Source: Microvirga sp. VF16 (GTDB lineage Bacteria; Pseudomonadota; Alphaproteobacteria; Rhizobiales; Beijerinckiaceae). Taken from it: a DNA stretch of 64,000 nt. Under the pieces are notes generated by a model, which worked only from the letters and a program-made list of their open reading frames with translations, was not told the DNA's origin and did no database searches. Positions 50,338 through 58,332 of the stretch are shown here, in pieces. The stretch spans positions 2,377,501-2,441,500 of the forward strand of contig NZ_CP069354.1 of assembly GCF_016864375.1 (NCBI RefSeq), read 5' to 3'. Both the position numbers and the translations under genes were made by a program. Positions within the stretch are counted from its first letter, which is position 1, and each line of letters starts with the position of its first letter.

Positions 50338-50396
50338 AGACCATCGTGCGGACCCAGAGGGTCGCGTCAGCGAAAACCGGGTCCGCACGATGGTCT
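50338..50396. repeat. Palindromic element related to the CTAG repeat family
   Basis: AGACCATCGTGCGGACCC (50338-50355) is perfectly inverted at 50379-50396 around a 23-bp centre. The sequence CATCGTGCGGACCC-AGAGGGTCGCGTCAGCGAAAA resembles unit 1 of the repeats at 45134 and 59230. It lies between two converging genes and could serve as their shared terminator stem, although there is no T-run. Confidence 0.75.
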
Positions 50397-50448
50397 CATC
50401 AAGAAAGGAGGCATCGCACGGGATCCAGCCGCGTTGCCTACTGACCAT

Positions 50449-51438
50449 TCATGTCGTTCCCGCCGTGAGAACGATCTTTCCCTTCGGCGGCGGTCGAATG
50501 CCTTCCAGCATGAGATGTGCCTCGCGTGCGTCTGCGAGGGGGATGACCGTGCCCACCCGTGTCCTCAGGTCGCCCCTATCGATGAGGCCTGCAATCTCCG
50601 TCAGGTGCTCGGTTGTGACGTTGACCAGGAAAAAGGTCGCGTCGACGCCATAGCTCTTTGCAAAATCCTGATCCGGCTGAGAGACGGCCGAGATCAGTCT
50701 GCCGCCACGGCGCAAGACTTGGAACGAACGCATCTGCGTCTCGCCCCCAACCAGATCCAACACGGCGTCCACCTCCCGAGAAGCGTCCTCGAAACGATTG
50801 GCCCGGAAGTCAACCACCGCATCCGCCCCCAACTCGCGCACGAATGCGACGTCGTCAGTGGCGGCCGTTGCAATGGTTCGGATGCCGGCACGGCGGGCGA
50901 GTTGCACCGCGTAGGCGCCCACATTACCGGCTGCCCCGTGGATGAGGACCGTCTGGCCGGCCTGGAGGCGCGCTTGGTCGAACAGCCCCTGCCAAGCCGT
51001 CACGGCGATGACGGGAACGGAGGCCGCCTCGACATGGGTGAGCGAGGTCGGCTTGTGGGCGATCATTTCCGCCGAAGCCAGCGCGTACTGAGCGTAGGCA
51101 CCGATGAAGCGCGGGTTCGTGACGCCATAGACCTGATCGCCGATGCGAAGGTCGCTAACATCGGGCCCAACGGCCTCGATGTCGCCGGACAGGTCGGAGC
51201 CCAGGGTAAGGGGGAGTGGTTGGGGCAGGGCGCTCTTTCCAGCCCTGATCCAGGCGTCCCAGGGACCAACCCCGGCGGCGTGCACTTTGACGAGGACTTC
51301 GCCGGGGCCGGGATTGGGCATGAGAACGCGCTCGAACTGCATGGTCTCCGGTGGGCCGAACTCATGCACACGCCAAGCCATCATGGACGGCCGTGTTTGG
51401 TGCTGACCTGTGTCATGGATCACGCTGTTGGTATCCAT
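50449..51438 (-). CDS. NADP-dependent quinone oxidoreductase-like MDR protein
   Basis: The 329-residue medium-chain dehydrogenase/reductase has a GroES-like domain (GEVLVKVHAAGVGPWDAWIRAGKSALPQPLPLTLGSDLSGDIEAVG) without zinc-ligand cysteines. A Rossmann domain follows with the nucleotide loop VLIHGAAGNVGAYAVQLARRAG. This is the zinc-free quinone oxidoreductase/enoyl reductase type. AAGGAG lies six bases before the ATG. It is the last gene of a three-gene minus-strand operon (cupin, AhpD-like, this). The substrate is unknown, perhaps reactive enones or quinones. Confidence 0.9.
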   Translation of the reverse strand: MDTNSVIHDTGQHQTRPSMMAWRVHEFGPPETMQFERVLMPNPGPGEVLVKVHAAGVGPWDAWIRAGKSALPQPLPLTLGSDLSGDIEAVGPDVSDLRIGDQVYGVTNPRFIGAYAQYALASAEMIAHKPTSLTHVEAASVPVIAVTAWQGLFDQARLQAGQTVLIHGAAGNVGAYAVQLARRAGIRTIATAATDDVAFVRELGADAVVDFRANRFEDASREVDAVLDLVGGETQMRSFQVLRRGGRLISAVSQPDQDFAKSYGVDATFFLVNVTTEHLTEIAGLIDRGDLRTRVGTVIPLADAREAHLMLEGIRPPPKGKIVLTAGTT

Positions 51439-51478
51439 CTGGATCTCCTTGCATCTGTCTGATGCGTCCTGGCGGATC

Positions 51479-51943
51479 TCATGCCGCTGCGGCGGAGGCT
51501 GCGGCGAGCGGCGGCACGCGGAAGCTGATCGCCAGGCGGTTGTAGGCGTTCATCAGGCCGATGGCGATCGTCAGGTCGGCCAGCTCCTTCTCGCTGAACG
51601 CCGCGCGGGCCGCGGCATAGGCCTCGTCCGGCACCTGCGTGTCGCTGACCCGGGTGACCGCCTCGGCCCATCGCAGCGCCGCCTTTTCCCGGTCGCTGAA
51701 CAGGGGCCCGGCCTCGTCCCAGGCCGGGACGAGCACGAGCTTGTCAACCGGCAGGCCCGCCTTGAGCAGGTCGCGGCTGTGCATGTCGATGCAATAGGCG
51801 CAGCCGTTGATCTGCGAGATGCGAAGATACACCAGCTCGATCAGGGCGGCCGGCAGGCCGCTCTGGGCGACATAGCCATAGACGGCGCCGAGGGCCTTGA
51901 TGCCGCCCGGGGCGGCGGCGGCATAGTTCATCCGTTGGGTCAT
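51479..51943 (-). CDS. Carboxymuconolactone decarboxylase/AhpD-like protein
   Basis: The 154-residue helical protein is from the CMD family, with the redox motif NGCAYCIDMHSRDLLKAG (CxxC with adjacent His), as in alkylhydroperoxidase AhpD. The core ELVYLRISQINGCAYC and the AVTRVSDTQVPDEAYAAARAAFSEKELADLTIAIGLMNAYNRLAI segment are typical of small AhpD-like proteins. It probably reduces peroxides with an unknown partner thiol. Its ATG overlaps the stop of the upstream cupin gene by four bases. The oxidoreductase gene follows 40 bp downstream. Confidence 0.9.
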   Translation of the reverse strand: MTQRMNYAAAAPGGIKALGAVYGYVAQSGLPAALIELVYLRISQINGCAYCIDMHSRDLLKAGLPVDKLVLVPAWDEAGPLFSDREKAALRWAEAVTRVSDTQVPDEAYAAARAAFSEKELADLTIAIGLMNAYNRLAISFRVPPLAAASAAAA

Positions 51944-52431
51944 CGGGCCGATCCTTGCTTCTGGTCCGGGATGACCAGGGCATCATCCTGGCGGTCGATG
52001 ATGAAGACGGCGAGCAGCTGGGCCGGTTCGTGGGCGCTGGCGTTCTCGCTCACCCGGTGGTGCGCGCCCGGATCCTCGTACCAGCCCTCGCCGGCCCGGT
52101 AGACCTTGGCGGGCTCGTCATTGACCTGGCTGCGGATGGCGCCGGAGAGCACATGCGCATAGATGAAGGCGGAGTTGGAGTGGTAATGGGACGGCGACTT
52201 GCCGCCCGGAGCGTAGGTCACCTCGAGGGCGATCAGGCGCTTGCCCGGGATGTGCGGGATGGCGCGCTCGAAGACCGTCCTCACCGTCTCGCCGAGGGCC
52301 GGCGCATCAGCGGTCTGCGACACCGGCGCCGCCGTGCTGTGCTCCGGTCCGTGGGCGGACGCGGTCGGGCTCGCGAGGGCGAGGGCGGCGGCAGCGGTGG
52401 CGATGAAGCTCGTTCGTGGGATCATCCGCAT
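51940..52431 (-). CDS. Secreted cupin-domain protein
   Basis: The 163-residue protein has a signal peptide (about 1-27, ending ASA). A single cupin fold follows, with metal-binding pattern SPSHYHSNSAFIYAHVLSGAIRSQVN and a second motif EGWYEDPGAHHRVSENAS. It is periplasmic, unlike most cupins, and its ligand is unknown. It is the first gene of a minus-strand operon with an AhpD-like and an MDR protein. The LysR gene starts 217 bp away in the other direction and may control this operon. Confidence 0.85.
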   Translation of the reverse strand: MRMIPRTSFIATAAAALALASPTASAHGPEHSTAAPVSQTADAPALGETVRTVFERAIPHIPGKRLIALEVTYAPGGKSPSHYHSNSAFIYAHVLSGAIRSQVNDEPAKVYRAGEGWYEDPGAHHRVSENASAHEPAQLLAVFIIDRQDDALVIPDQKQGSAR

Positions 52432-52647
52432 GGTCTTGTCCTCAGGGTGGGATCAGGCATGCGGCGATCTTGCTGCCGCCATGGGCGACAAAACAGGCCC
52501 AAGAACAAGCAATACGACTGTACCATCGGCTGACCACATCTCGTCTAATGGTCACCGTGCTTCTCAGACATATCGATGACTTGCATCGCTTGCAGGGGTG
52601 CCTTTAGCTTCTGAGGGGGAAGTTTCGTACCAAAAGGCTGTTCGGCA

Positions 52648-53559
52648 ATGAACCTACGCTTCGTCGAGACGTTTCTCTGGGTCGCGAGGCTGGGTAGCTT
52701 TAGCGCAGCAGCCGAGAGGCTTCACACCACACAAGCGGCAATTTCGAACCGTATTGCGACCCTGGAACGGGACCTAGGGATCCGTCTTTTCGAGCGTGAT
52801 GTCCGCTGCGTCCGCCTCACCCCCTTAGGGCAGCAGGCTGTGCCGAAGGCCGAGGAACTGGTGCGGGTCGCCAACGAGTTCCGGGAGGCCGTCAGCGATC
52901 CCGGTAGCCTGCGTGGATCGATCAAGATCGGTACGATCGACTCCATCGTTCATGCTTGGCTGCCGCAGTTCATCGAGCGCATCCGGGCGCGCTATCCGAG
53001 CGTCGCCATCGATCTCAATACCGACACGAGTCTTGATCTCGCCCGTGAGGTTGCCGAACGACGTATCGACCTTGCACTCATCATGGGGCCGGTGATCGCC
53101 CCCGAAATCATCAATCTCGATCTATGCACCTTCGCGTGCACTTGGCTCGCTAGCCCGAAGCTTGGCCTCCCTAACAAGCCACTGTTCCTGGCGGAGGTCG
53201 CGGATCATCCCATCCTGGCCTATTCCAAGGACAGCGTGCCTCATCACCGCATTCTGCGGCAGCTCGCCGACGCAGGGATCGAGGATCCGACGATATACAA
53301 TTCCAATTCCCTCGCCACCATCATCCGGCTGGCGCAGGACGGCATCGGTATAACGCCACTGCCTACCGTGATCGTGCGGGAGCAGCTCGCGACCGGAAAG
53401 CTGGTAGCGCTCGATGTGACGCCAGCCTTTCCGCCGCTCGGTTTCCACGCAGTCTATTCCGACCATCCGGATAACCTGATCTCGGCCGTGATGGCGCAAA
53501 TGGCGCAGGACGTCGCCCACAGTTTCTCATTGGCGCAGACCGACGGAGCGTCCTGGTAG
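52648..53559 (+). CDS. LysR-family transcriptional regulator
   Basis: The 303-residue protein has the LysR N-terminal winged helix (about 1-60: LRFVETFLWVARLGSFSAAAERLHTTQAAISNRIATLERDLGIRLFERD). A periplasmic-binding-like effector domain covers about 90-295. Regulators of this type usually control a divergent neighbour, here the cupin operon, but the nitrilase-RraA-transporter operon starting 139 bp downstream is another candidate target. The effector is unknown. The stop is followed by a 138-bp gap before the hydrolase gene. Confidence 0.93.
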   Translation: MNLRFVETFLWVARLGSFSAAAERLHTTQAAISNRIATLERDLGIRLFERDVRCVRLTPLGQQAVPKAEELVRVANEFREAVSDPGSLRGSIKIGTIDSIVHAWLPQFIERIRARYPSVAIDLNTDTSLDLAREVAERRIDLALIMGPVIAPEIINLDLCTFACTWLASPKLGLPNKPLFLAEVADHPILAYSKDSVPHHRILRQLADAGIEDPTIYNSNSLATIIRLAQDGIGITPLPTVIVREQLATGKLVALDVTPAFPPLGFHAVYSDHPDNLISAVMAQMAQDVAHSFSLAQTDGASW

Positions 53560-53697
53560 GCTAATGATGAACGGTACAGCACACCGTTTGTGCGGTGCCG
53601 AACAAGGAAAACTTAGGCTCCAGGAAAAGTATTTCGCGTTTGTCCCGGCGGGCACGGCACGCTCACATTTGGCCATAGGTTCAAAGGAGGCCGTGAC

Positions 53698-54504
53698 GTG
53701 AAAGTCAGTCTAATTCAGATGAATTCCCAGAACAACAAGGCGGAGAATCTGAAAACCGCCGCTGCGATGATCGAGAAGGCGGTAGCCGAGGAGGCGCCGG
53801 ATCTCATCGTTCTTCCTGAGTACTATGCCTATCTCGGCGAGGGGCGGGACAACATCCACGGCAATGGCGAATTCTTCCCCGACGGCGAGTCCTACAAGCT
53901 TATGTCGGGCCTTGCCGCCAAGCATCGGGTGACCATCCACGCCGGCAGCGTCGTCGAGCGCGAGGGCAACAATCATTACAACACCACCCTGGTATTCGGC
54001 CCCAATGGGAAAGAGCTTGCTCGCTACCGCAAGATCCACCTCTTCGATGTCGATATCCCGGGCGGCATGAGCTACCGCGAGTCGGACACGATCAGCCGCG
54101 GCCAGGACGTCGTTACCTACAAGGTTGGAGACGTCACCGTCGGCTGCGCCATCTGCTACGACATCCGCTTCCCCGAGCTGTTTCGCAAGCTGCGTGATGC
54201 GGGTGCCGACGTGATCGTGCTGCCTGCGGCCTTCACCCTGATGACCGGCAAGGATCATTGGGAGATGCTGGCTCGCGCCCGCGCTATCGAGACGCAGACC
54301 TACTTCCTCGCGGTCGGACAGGTGCTCTCTCATGCGGACGGCAAGAAGTGGTGCTGGGGCCATTCCATGGTGATCGATCCATGGGGACACATCGTTGCTC
54401 AATGCTCCGACAAGGTCGCGACCACCAGTGCACGCCTCGATCTCGACTATATCGAGCACGTGCGCCGCAATGTTCCGGTCGCCCAGCATCACGTCCTGGC
54501 CTGA
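53698..54504 (+). CDS. Carbon-nitrogen hydrolase (nitrilase superfamily)
   Basis: The 268-residue hydrolase has the Glu-Lys-Cys triad: Glu41 in VLPEYYAY, Lys112 in RYRKIHLFD, Cys153 in GCAICYDIRFPE. The sequence DIPGGMSYRESDTISRG and the length suit the amidase/Nit branch rather than true nitrilases. It would hydrolyse an amide or N-carbamoyl compound. The GTG start has a perfect AAAGGAGG at seven bases. It is the first gene of a six-gene run with an RraA-fold protein and a polyamine-type ABC importer, so its substrate may be imported by that system. Confidence 0.92.
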   Translation: MKVSLIQMNSQNNKAENLKTAAAMIEKAVAEEAPDLIVLPEYYAYLGEGRDNIHGNGEFFPDGESYKLMSGLAAKHRVTIHAGSVVEREGNNHYNTTLVFGPNGKELARYRKIHLFDVDIPGGMSYRESDTISRGQDVVTYKVGDVTVGCAICYDIRFPELFRKLRDAGADVIVLPAAFTLMTGKDHWEMLARARAIETQTYFLAVGQVLSHADGKKWCWGHSMVIDPWGHIVAQCSDKVATTSARLDLDYIEHVRRNVPVAQHHVLA

Positions 54505-54515
54505 GGAGCGCGCGC

Positions 54516-55187
54516 ATGTTCACTGTCAATGAGATGCCGAAGCAGATCTCTCAGGACCTGATCGCGCTGCTGGAGAAGGTCGAGACCGCCACCGTCGGGC
54601 ACTTCCTCCATTCGGGCTTCGTCGACCGCGAGCTTCGCGCGGTCCTGCCTGAGAAGCGCGTTGCCGGCACCGCCGTCACCGTGCGGCTGCCGCATGCGGA
54701 CAGCACGATCCTGCATTACCTTACCAAGCTCGTGCGTCCGGGCGACATCGTGGTGGTGGATCGCTGCGGCGACGACAAGCATGCCTGCTGGGGCGGCGTC
54801 GTCACGCATTCCATGAAGATCGCGGGCGTCAAGGCGGGCATCGTCGACGGCCCGGCCACCGACTTCTCGGAAATCCGCCGGGTCGAGATGCCCATGTGGT
54901 GCCGCGGCCCGTCGCCGATCACCACCAAGATCCTCGGCCTCGAGGGAGCCATCAACGTGCCCGTGACGGTCGGCGGCCAGGTGATCGAGCCGGGTGATGC
55001 GATCCTGGCCGACGAGAGCGGCGTGATCGTCCTCGACCCGGCCGAGGCGAAGGCCGTCGCCGAGCGGGCGATCGGCATGCAGGAAGCCGAGATCAAGCTG
55101 TTGGAGCGGCTTCGCAATGGCGAGAAGCTGCCGGATATCTCCGGCGCGACGCGTCTCGTGGAAGAGAAGGCCCGGCGCGTCGCCTGA
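54516..55187 (+). CDS. RraA-fold protein, variant active site (Thr in place of Arg)
   Basis: The 223-residue protein belongs to the RraA/HMG-CHA aldolase-like family (VAGTAVTVRL, GDIVVVDRCGDDKHACWGG, VTVGGQVIEPGDAILADESGVIVL). The family's R-D active-site pair, seen as INGAVRDYGY in the second RraA-like protein of this window, reads VDGPATDFSE here. The Asp is kept but the Arg is Thr. It may therefore not be a classical aldolase. GAGGAG lies eight bases before the ATG. It follows the nitrilase-family gene by 11 bp and is followed by the ABC transporter. Confidence 0.85.
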   Translation: MFTVNEMPKQISQDLIALLEKVETATVGHFLHSGFVDRELRAVLPEKRVAGTAVTVRLPHADSTILHYLTKLVRPGDIVVVDRCGDDKHACWGGVVTHSMKIAGVKAGIVDGPATDFSEIRRVEMPMWCRGPSPITTKILGLEGAINVPVTVGGQVIEPGDAILADESGVIVLDPAEAKAVAERAIGMQEAEIKLLERLRNGEKLPDISGATRLVEEKARRVA

Positions 55188-55195
55188 CGCGCCGG
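55172..55195 (+). other. Perfect hairpin over the RraA stop codon
   Basis: CCGGCGCGTC (55172-55181) pairs with GACGCGCCGG (55186-55195) over 4 nt. The TGA stop is at 55185-55187. There is no T-run. It lies between the metabolic genes and the transporter genes of the same operon. Confidence 0.6.
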
Positions 55196-55235
55196 TTCGG
55201 GAAGAGCAGTCAAAAATCAGAGGGAAACAAAGTCG

Positions 55236-56288
55236 ATGATGAAGCTGCGTATTCTGGTCGGTGTGTCGGCGATGGCTTTTGTCGCCGGTACGCCCGTCCT
55301 GGCCCAGACGAAGACGGTGACGCTCGCTGCCTATAGCGGCATCTTCCAGGATCATTACACCAAGGCGGTCATCGAGCCGTTCATGAAGGCTCACCCGGAC
55401 ATCAAGGTCCAATTCTACGGCATGCCGAATTCGGCCCAGATGCTCGGGACGCTCCGCGCTCAGAAGGCCGCGCCGCAGATCGACGTCATGATCATGGACG
55501 TGTCCGTTTCGAAGGCGGCCACCGACGAGGGCCTGTTCGACAAGATCGACGAGAGCGTTTCGAAAAACGTTGCCGACCTATATCCGACCGCCCGCATCGA
55601 GGGTGTCGGCGGTGTCGCGGTGACCTTCGACAATCTCGTCCTTCTCTACAACAAGGATCAGGTCAAGACGCAGCCCACCTCCTGGAACGCTCTCTGGGAC
55701 AAGCAATATGCCGGCAAGGTCACGATCCCGGCGGTACCCGACATCCAGGGCACGACGCTTACGATCATCGCCAACAAGATGGCCGGTCAGGAGGACTACA
55801 AGAAATCCGTCGATGCCGGTATCAAGAAGCTCGGCGAAGTCGCTCCCAACGTACAGACCTGGGACCCGAAGCCCGACGTCTACACGCCCATCGCCAACGG
55901 CCAGGCGGCTCTCGGCATCGGCTGGAACGCCCGTGCGCAGGTCTATGCGGACACGTCCGGCGGCAAGCTCGGCGTGGTCCTGCCGCAGGAGGGCAGCGGC
56001 TTCCAGATCAACACGATCAATCTGGTGAAGAATGCGCCGGCGGGCGACGCCGCGAAGACATTCATCGACTATGCGCTCAAGCCTGAGACCCAGGCGGCGT
56101 TCACGGAAGCGATGTTCTACGCGCCGACCAACACGAAGGCGCAGGAGAAGATCTCCAAGGAGGCACTGGCCCGCACGGCGGCCGGCTCGATGGACAGGAT
56201 GATCGCCATCGACTGGATCGCCGTTGCTGGAATCCGCGATGCGATCACGGAGCAATGGCGCCGCCGCGTCATTCCGCTGAGCCGCTAA
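55236..56288 (+). CDS. ABC transporter substrate-binding protein (polyamine/Fe type)
   Basis: The 350-residue periplasmic binding protein has a signal peptide ending near VLAQ. The fold and sequence match solute-binding proteins of the spermidine/putrescine (PotD) class (VTLAAYSGIFQDHYTKAVIEPFMKAHPDIKVQFYG, PTSWNALWDKQYAGKVTIPAVPDIQG, PDVYTPIANGQAALGIGWNARAQVY). It lies in a complete transporter operon with ATPase and two permeases. The ligand cannot be told from sequence. The adjacent hydrolase and RraA proteins suggest an amide-containing or organic-acid nutrient rather than polyamine itself. Confidence 0.9.
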   Translation: MMKLRILVGVSAMAFVAGTPVLAQTKTVTLAAYSGIFQDHYTKAVIEPFMKAHPDIKVQFYGMPNSAQMLGTLRAQKAAPQIDVMIMDVSVSKAATDEGLFDKIDESVSKNVADLYPTARIEGVGGVAVTFDNLVLLYNKDQVKTQPTSWNALWDKQYAGKVTIPAVPDIQGTTLTIIANKMAGQEDYKKSVDAGIKKLGEVAPNVQTWDPKPDVYTPIANGQAALGIGWNARAQVYADTSGGKLGVVLPQEGSGFQINTINLVKNAPAGDAAKTFIDYALKPETQAAFTEAMFYAPTNTKAQEKISKEALARTAAGSMDRMIAIDWIAVAGIRDAITEQWRRRVIPLSR

Positions 56289-56326
56289 CCGCACCTGCCG
56301 CAGCCGAACGCCCGCTGGAGAAAGCC

Positions 56327-57445
56327 ATGATGCATCAGACAATCCGCTCCGGAAGCCCGATTGTATCCGACGATCGCGACGTGCACCTGCGCCTCGATGG
56401 ACTCTCGAAGCGCTATGGCGACGCCGTCGCCGTCGCAACCCTCGACCTGTCGGTTCCGAAGGGAGAACTGGTGGCGCTTCTCGGACCGTCCGGCTGCGGC
56501 AAGACAACGACCCTGCGCATGGTCGCCGGCCTCATCAAGCCGACCGACGGACGCATCGTGGTTGGTGGGCATGATATCACGGTGATGCCGCCCTACCGGC
56601 GCGACATGGGGCTCGTGTTCCAGTCCTATGCCCTGTTTCCCCATATGAGCGTGGCGAAGAACGTGGCCTTCGGGCTCGAGATGCGCTCCGTGCCGAAGCC
56701 TGAGATCGAGCGGCGCGTCAAGGAGGCGCTCGCCATGGTGCGCCTCGAGGCGCTCGCCGAGCGCAAGCCACGCGAACTCTCGGGCGGGCAGCAGCAGCGT
56801 GTGGCCCTTGCCCGCGCTCTCGTGATCCGCCCCTCGATCCTCCTTCTCGACGAGCCGTTGTCGAATCTCGATGCCAAGCTGCGTGACGAGATGCGCAACG
56901 AGATCCGTGACATTCAGCAAAGCCTGGGCATCACGGCCGTCTTTGTCACCCATGATCAGGTCGAGGCGCTCAGCATGTGCGACAAGGTCGTGGTCATGCG
57001 CGGCGGCAAGCTCGAACAGGTGGGAACACCCGTCGACGTCTACGAGCATCCGGCGACCCCGTTCGTTGCCTCCTTCGTCGGCCGCACCAATCGCCTTGAG
57101 GGCACGGCCCATGGGGATGGTCGCGTCGCCATAGGCTCCATGGACGTGCGCGTACCCGGCCGACCGGGCGGCAAGGTCGAGATCATGATCCGCCCGCACC
57201 GCATGAAACTCGTCGAGGCAGGCTCTGGCGAGGATGTAGCCGCCGACGGAGTGAACCGTATCGCCGGGCGCCTGACGCGTGTCACCTTCATCGGCGACCT
57301 GCTTCAATATCATGTCGACGTGGACGGTACGGAGATCGTCGTCGAGGCCGCCTCCGATCATGGGCGCGGCTTCCGGAAGGTCGGGACGCCCGTGGCCGTG
57401 CTCTGGCGTATCGAGGATACGATGGTGTTCGGGAGGGGCGCATGA
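56327..57445 (+). CDS. ABC transporter ATP-binding protein (PotA-like)
   Basis: The 372-residue ATPase has Walker A GPSGCGKT at residues 53-60, Q-loop QSYALFPHM, signature ELSGGQQQRVALARAL, Walker B SILLLDEPLSNLD and switch His in VTHDQVEAL. The C-terminal TOBE-like regulatory domain (about 285-365) marks the polyamine/Fe3+ class. GGAG precedes ATG 56327 by six bases. Its stop overlaps the first permease ATG (ATGA). A longer frame upstream overlaps the binding-protein gene and is not used. Confidence 0.94.
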   Translation: MMHQTIRSGSPIVSDDRDVHLRLDGLSKRYGDAVAVATLDLSVPKGELVALLGPSGCGKTTTLRMVAGLIKPTDGRIVVGGHDITVMPPYRRDMGLVFQSYALFPHMSVAKNVAFGLEMRSVPKPEIERRVKEALAMVRLEALAERKPRELSGGQQQRVALARALVIRPSILLLDEPLSNLDAKLRDEMRNEIRDIQQSLGITAVFVTHDQVEALSMCDKVVVMRGGKLEQVGTPVDVYEHPATPFVASFVGRTNRLEGTAHGDGRVAIGSMDVRVPGRPGGKVEIMIRPHRMKLVEAGSGEDVAADGVNRIAGRLTRVTFIGDLLQYHVDVDGTEIVVEAASDHGRGFRKVGTPVAVLWRIEDTMVFGRGA

Positions 57446-58323
57446 CGGCAATCGCTGCCCCTACGGCTCCCGCCATGCCCCGTCTGGCCCTCGGCCGGAC
57501 AGGAACCGCGATGGCTCTGCTCCTTCCCATCGCAATCATCAACACCATCGGGTTCATCCTGCCGGTCCTCAACCTGGCGCGGATGTCGTTCAACGAAGCC
57601 CTGACCGGCGGTGGCGTGCGTGAAACCTTCACGCTCGCCAACTGGACCGGCCTCTTCGGCGATTCCTTCTATGTCGAGCTGATCGTCAACTCGATCACCG
57701 TGAGCCTCGGCATCACGCTGGCGACCCTCGTCGTATCCTATCCAATCGCGCTTTATCTCCACCGCAGCTCCGGACGGTGGCGCACCTTTCTGACCGTTCT
57801 TGTCATCTCGCCGCTGCTCACCTCCGCGGTGGTGCGTACCTATGGCTGGATCGCGCTTCTTTCCGAGCAGGGGCCGATCGCCAGCTCCATCGCGGCGATG
57901 GGCTTCACGCCGCCGCGGCTGATGTTCAACACGACCGGTGTGATCATCGGCCTGACCGAGATCCTGATGCCCTACATGATCCTGTCGCTGCTCGCCGGCT
58001 TCGGGCGTCTCGATCCACGGGTGGAGGAGGCGGCGATGACGCTTGGCGCCTCGCCGGCCAAGACATTCTGGCGGGTGATCCTGCCCCTGACGCTGCCCGG
58101 CATCGCGCTTGGCTGCCTTCTCTGCTTCGTGCTGGCGGTGTCCTCCTTCATCACCCCGAAGCTGCTCGGGGGAGGGCGGGTCTTCTTGCTCGCGACCGAG
58201 ATTTATGACCAGGCCATCGTCACCCTGAATTGGCCGCTCGCCGCGACACTCTCGATGCTCGTTCTGATCATTTTCGGGGCCGCGCTTGGAGCCTATGCCC
58301 GCGTCCTGCGCGCTATCGACTAG
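57442..58323 (+). CDS. ABC transporter permease (PotB-like)
   Basis: The 293-residue inner-membrane permease has six helices. The binding-protein-dependent transport loop is VEEAAMTLGASPAKTFWRVILPLTLPGI, with the EAA motif for contact with the ATPase. The first long periplasmic loop (ARMSFNEALTGGGVRETFTLANWTGLF) is typical of the PotB group. It overlaps the ATPase gene by four bases and the next permease starts ten bases after its stop, so all are one operon. Confidence 0.93.
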   Translation: MTAIAAPTAPAMPRLALGRTGTAMALLLPIAIINTIGFILPVLNLARMSFNEALTGGGVRETFTLANWTGLFGDSFYVELIVNSITVSLGITLATLVVSYPIALYLHRSSGRWRTFLTVLVISPLLTSAVVRTYGWIALLSEQGPIASSIAAMGFTPPRLMFNTTGVIIGLTEILMPYMILSLLAGFGRLDPRVEEAAMTLGASPAKTFWRVILPLTLPGIALGCLLCFVLAVSSFITPKLLGGGRVFLLATEIYDQAIVTLNWPLAATLSMLVLIIFGAALGAYARVLRAID

Positions 58324-58332
58324 GAGCCTCTC

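Noticed and set aside
56285..57451. A 388-codon open frame on the minus strand
   Set aside because: It is antisense to the ABC ATPase gene, which has every ATPase motif.
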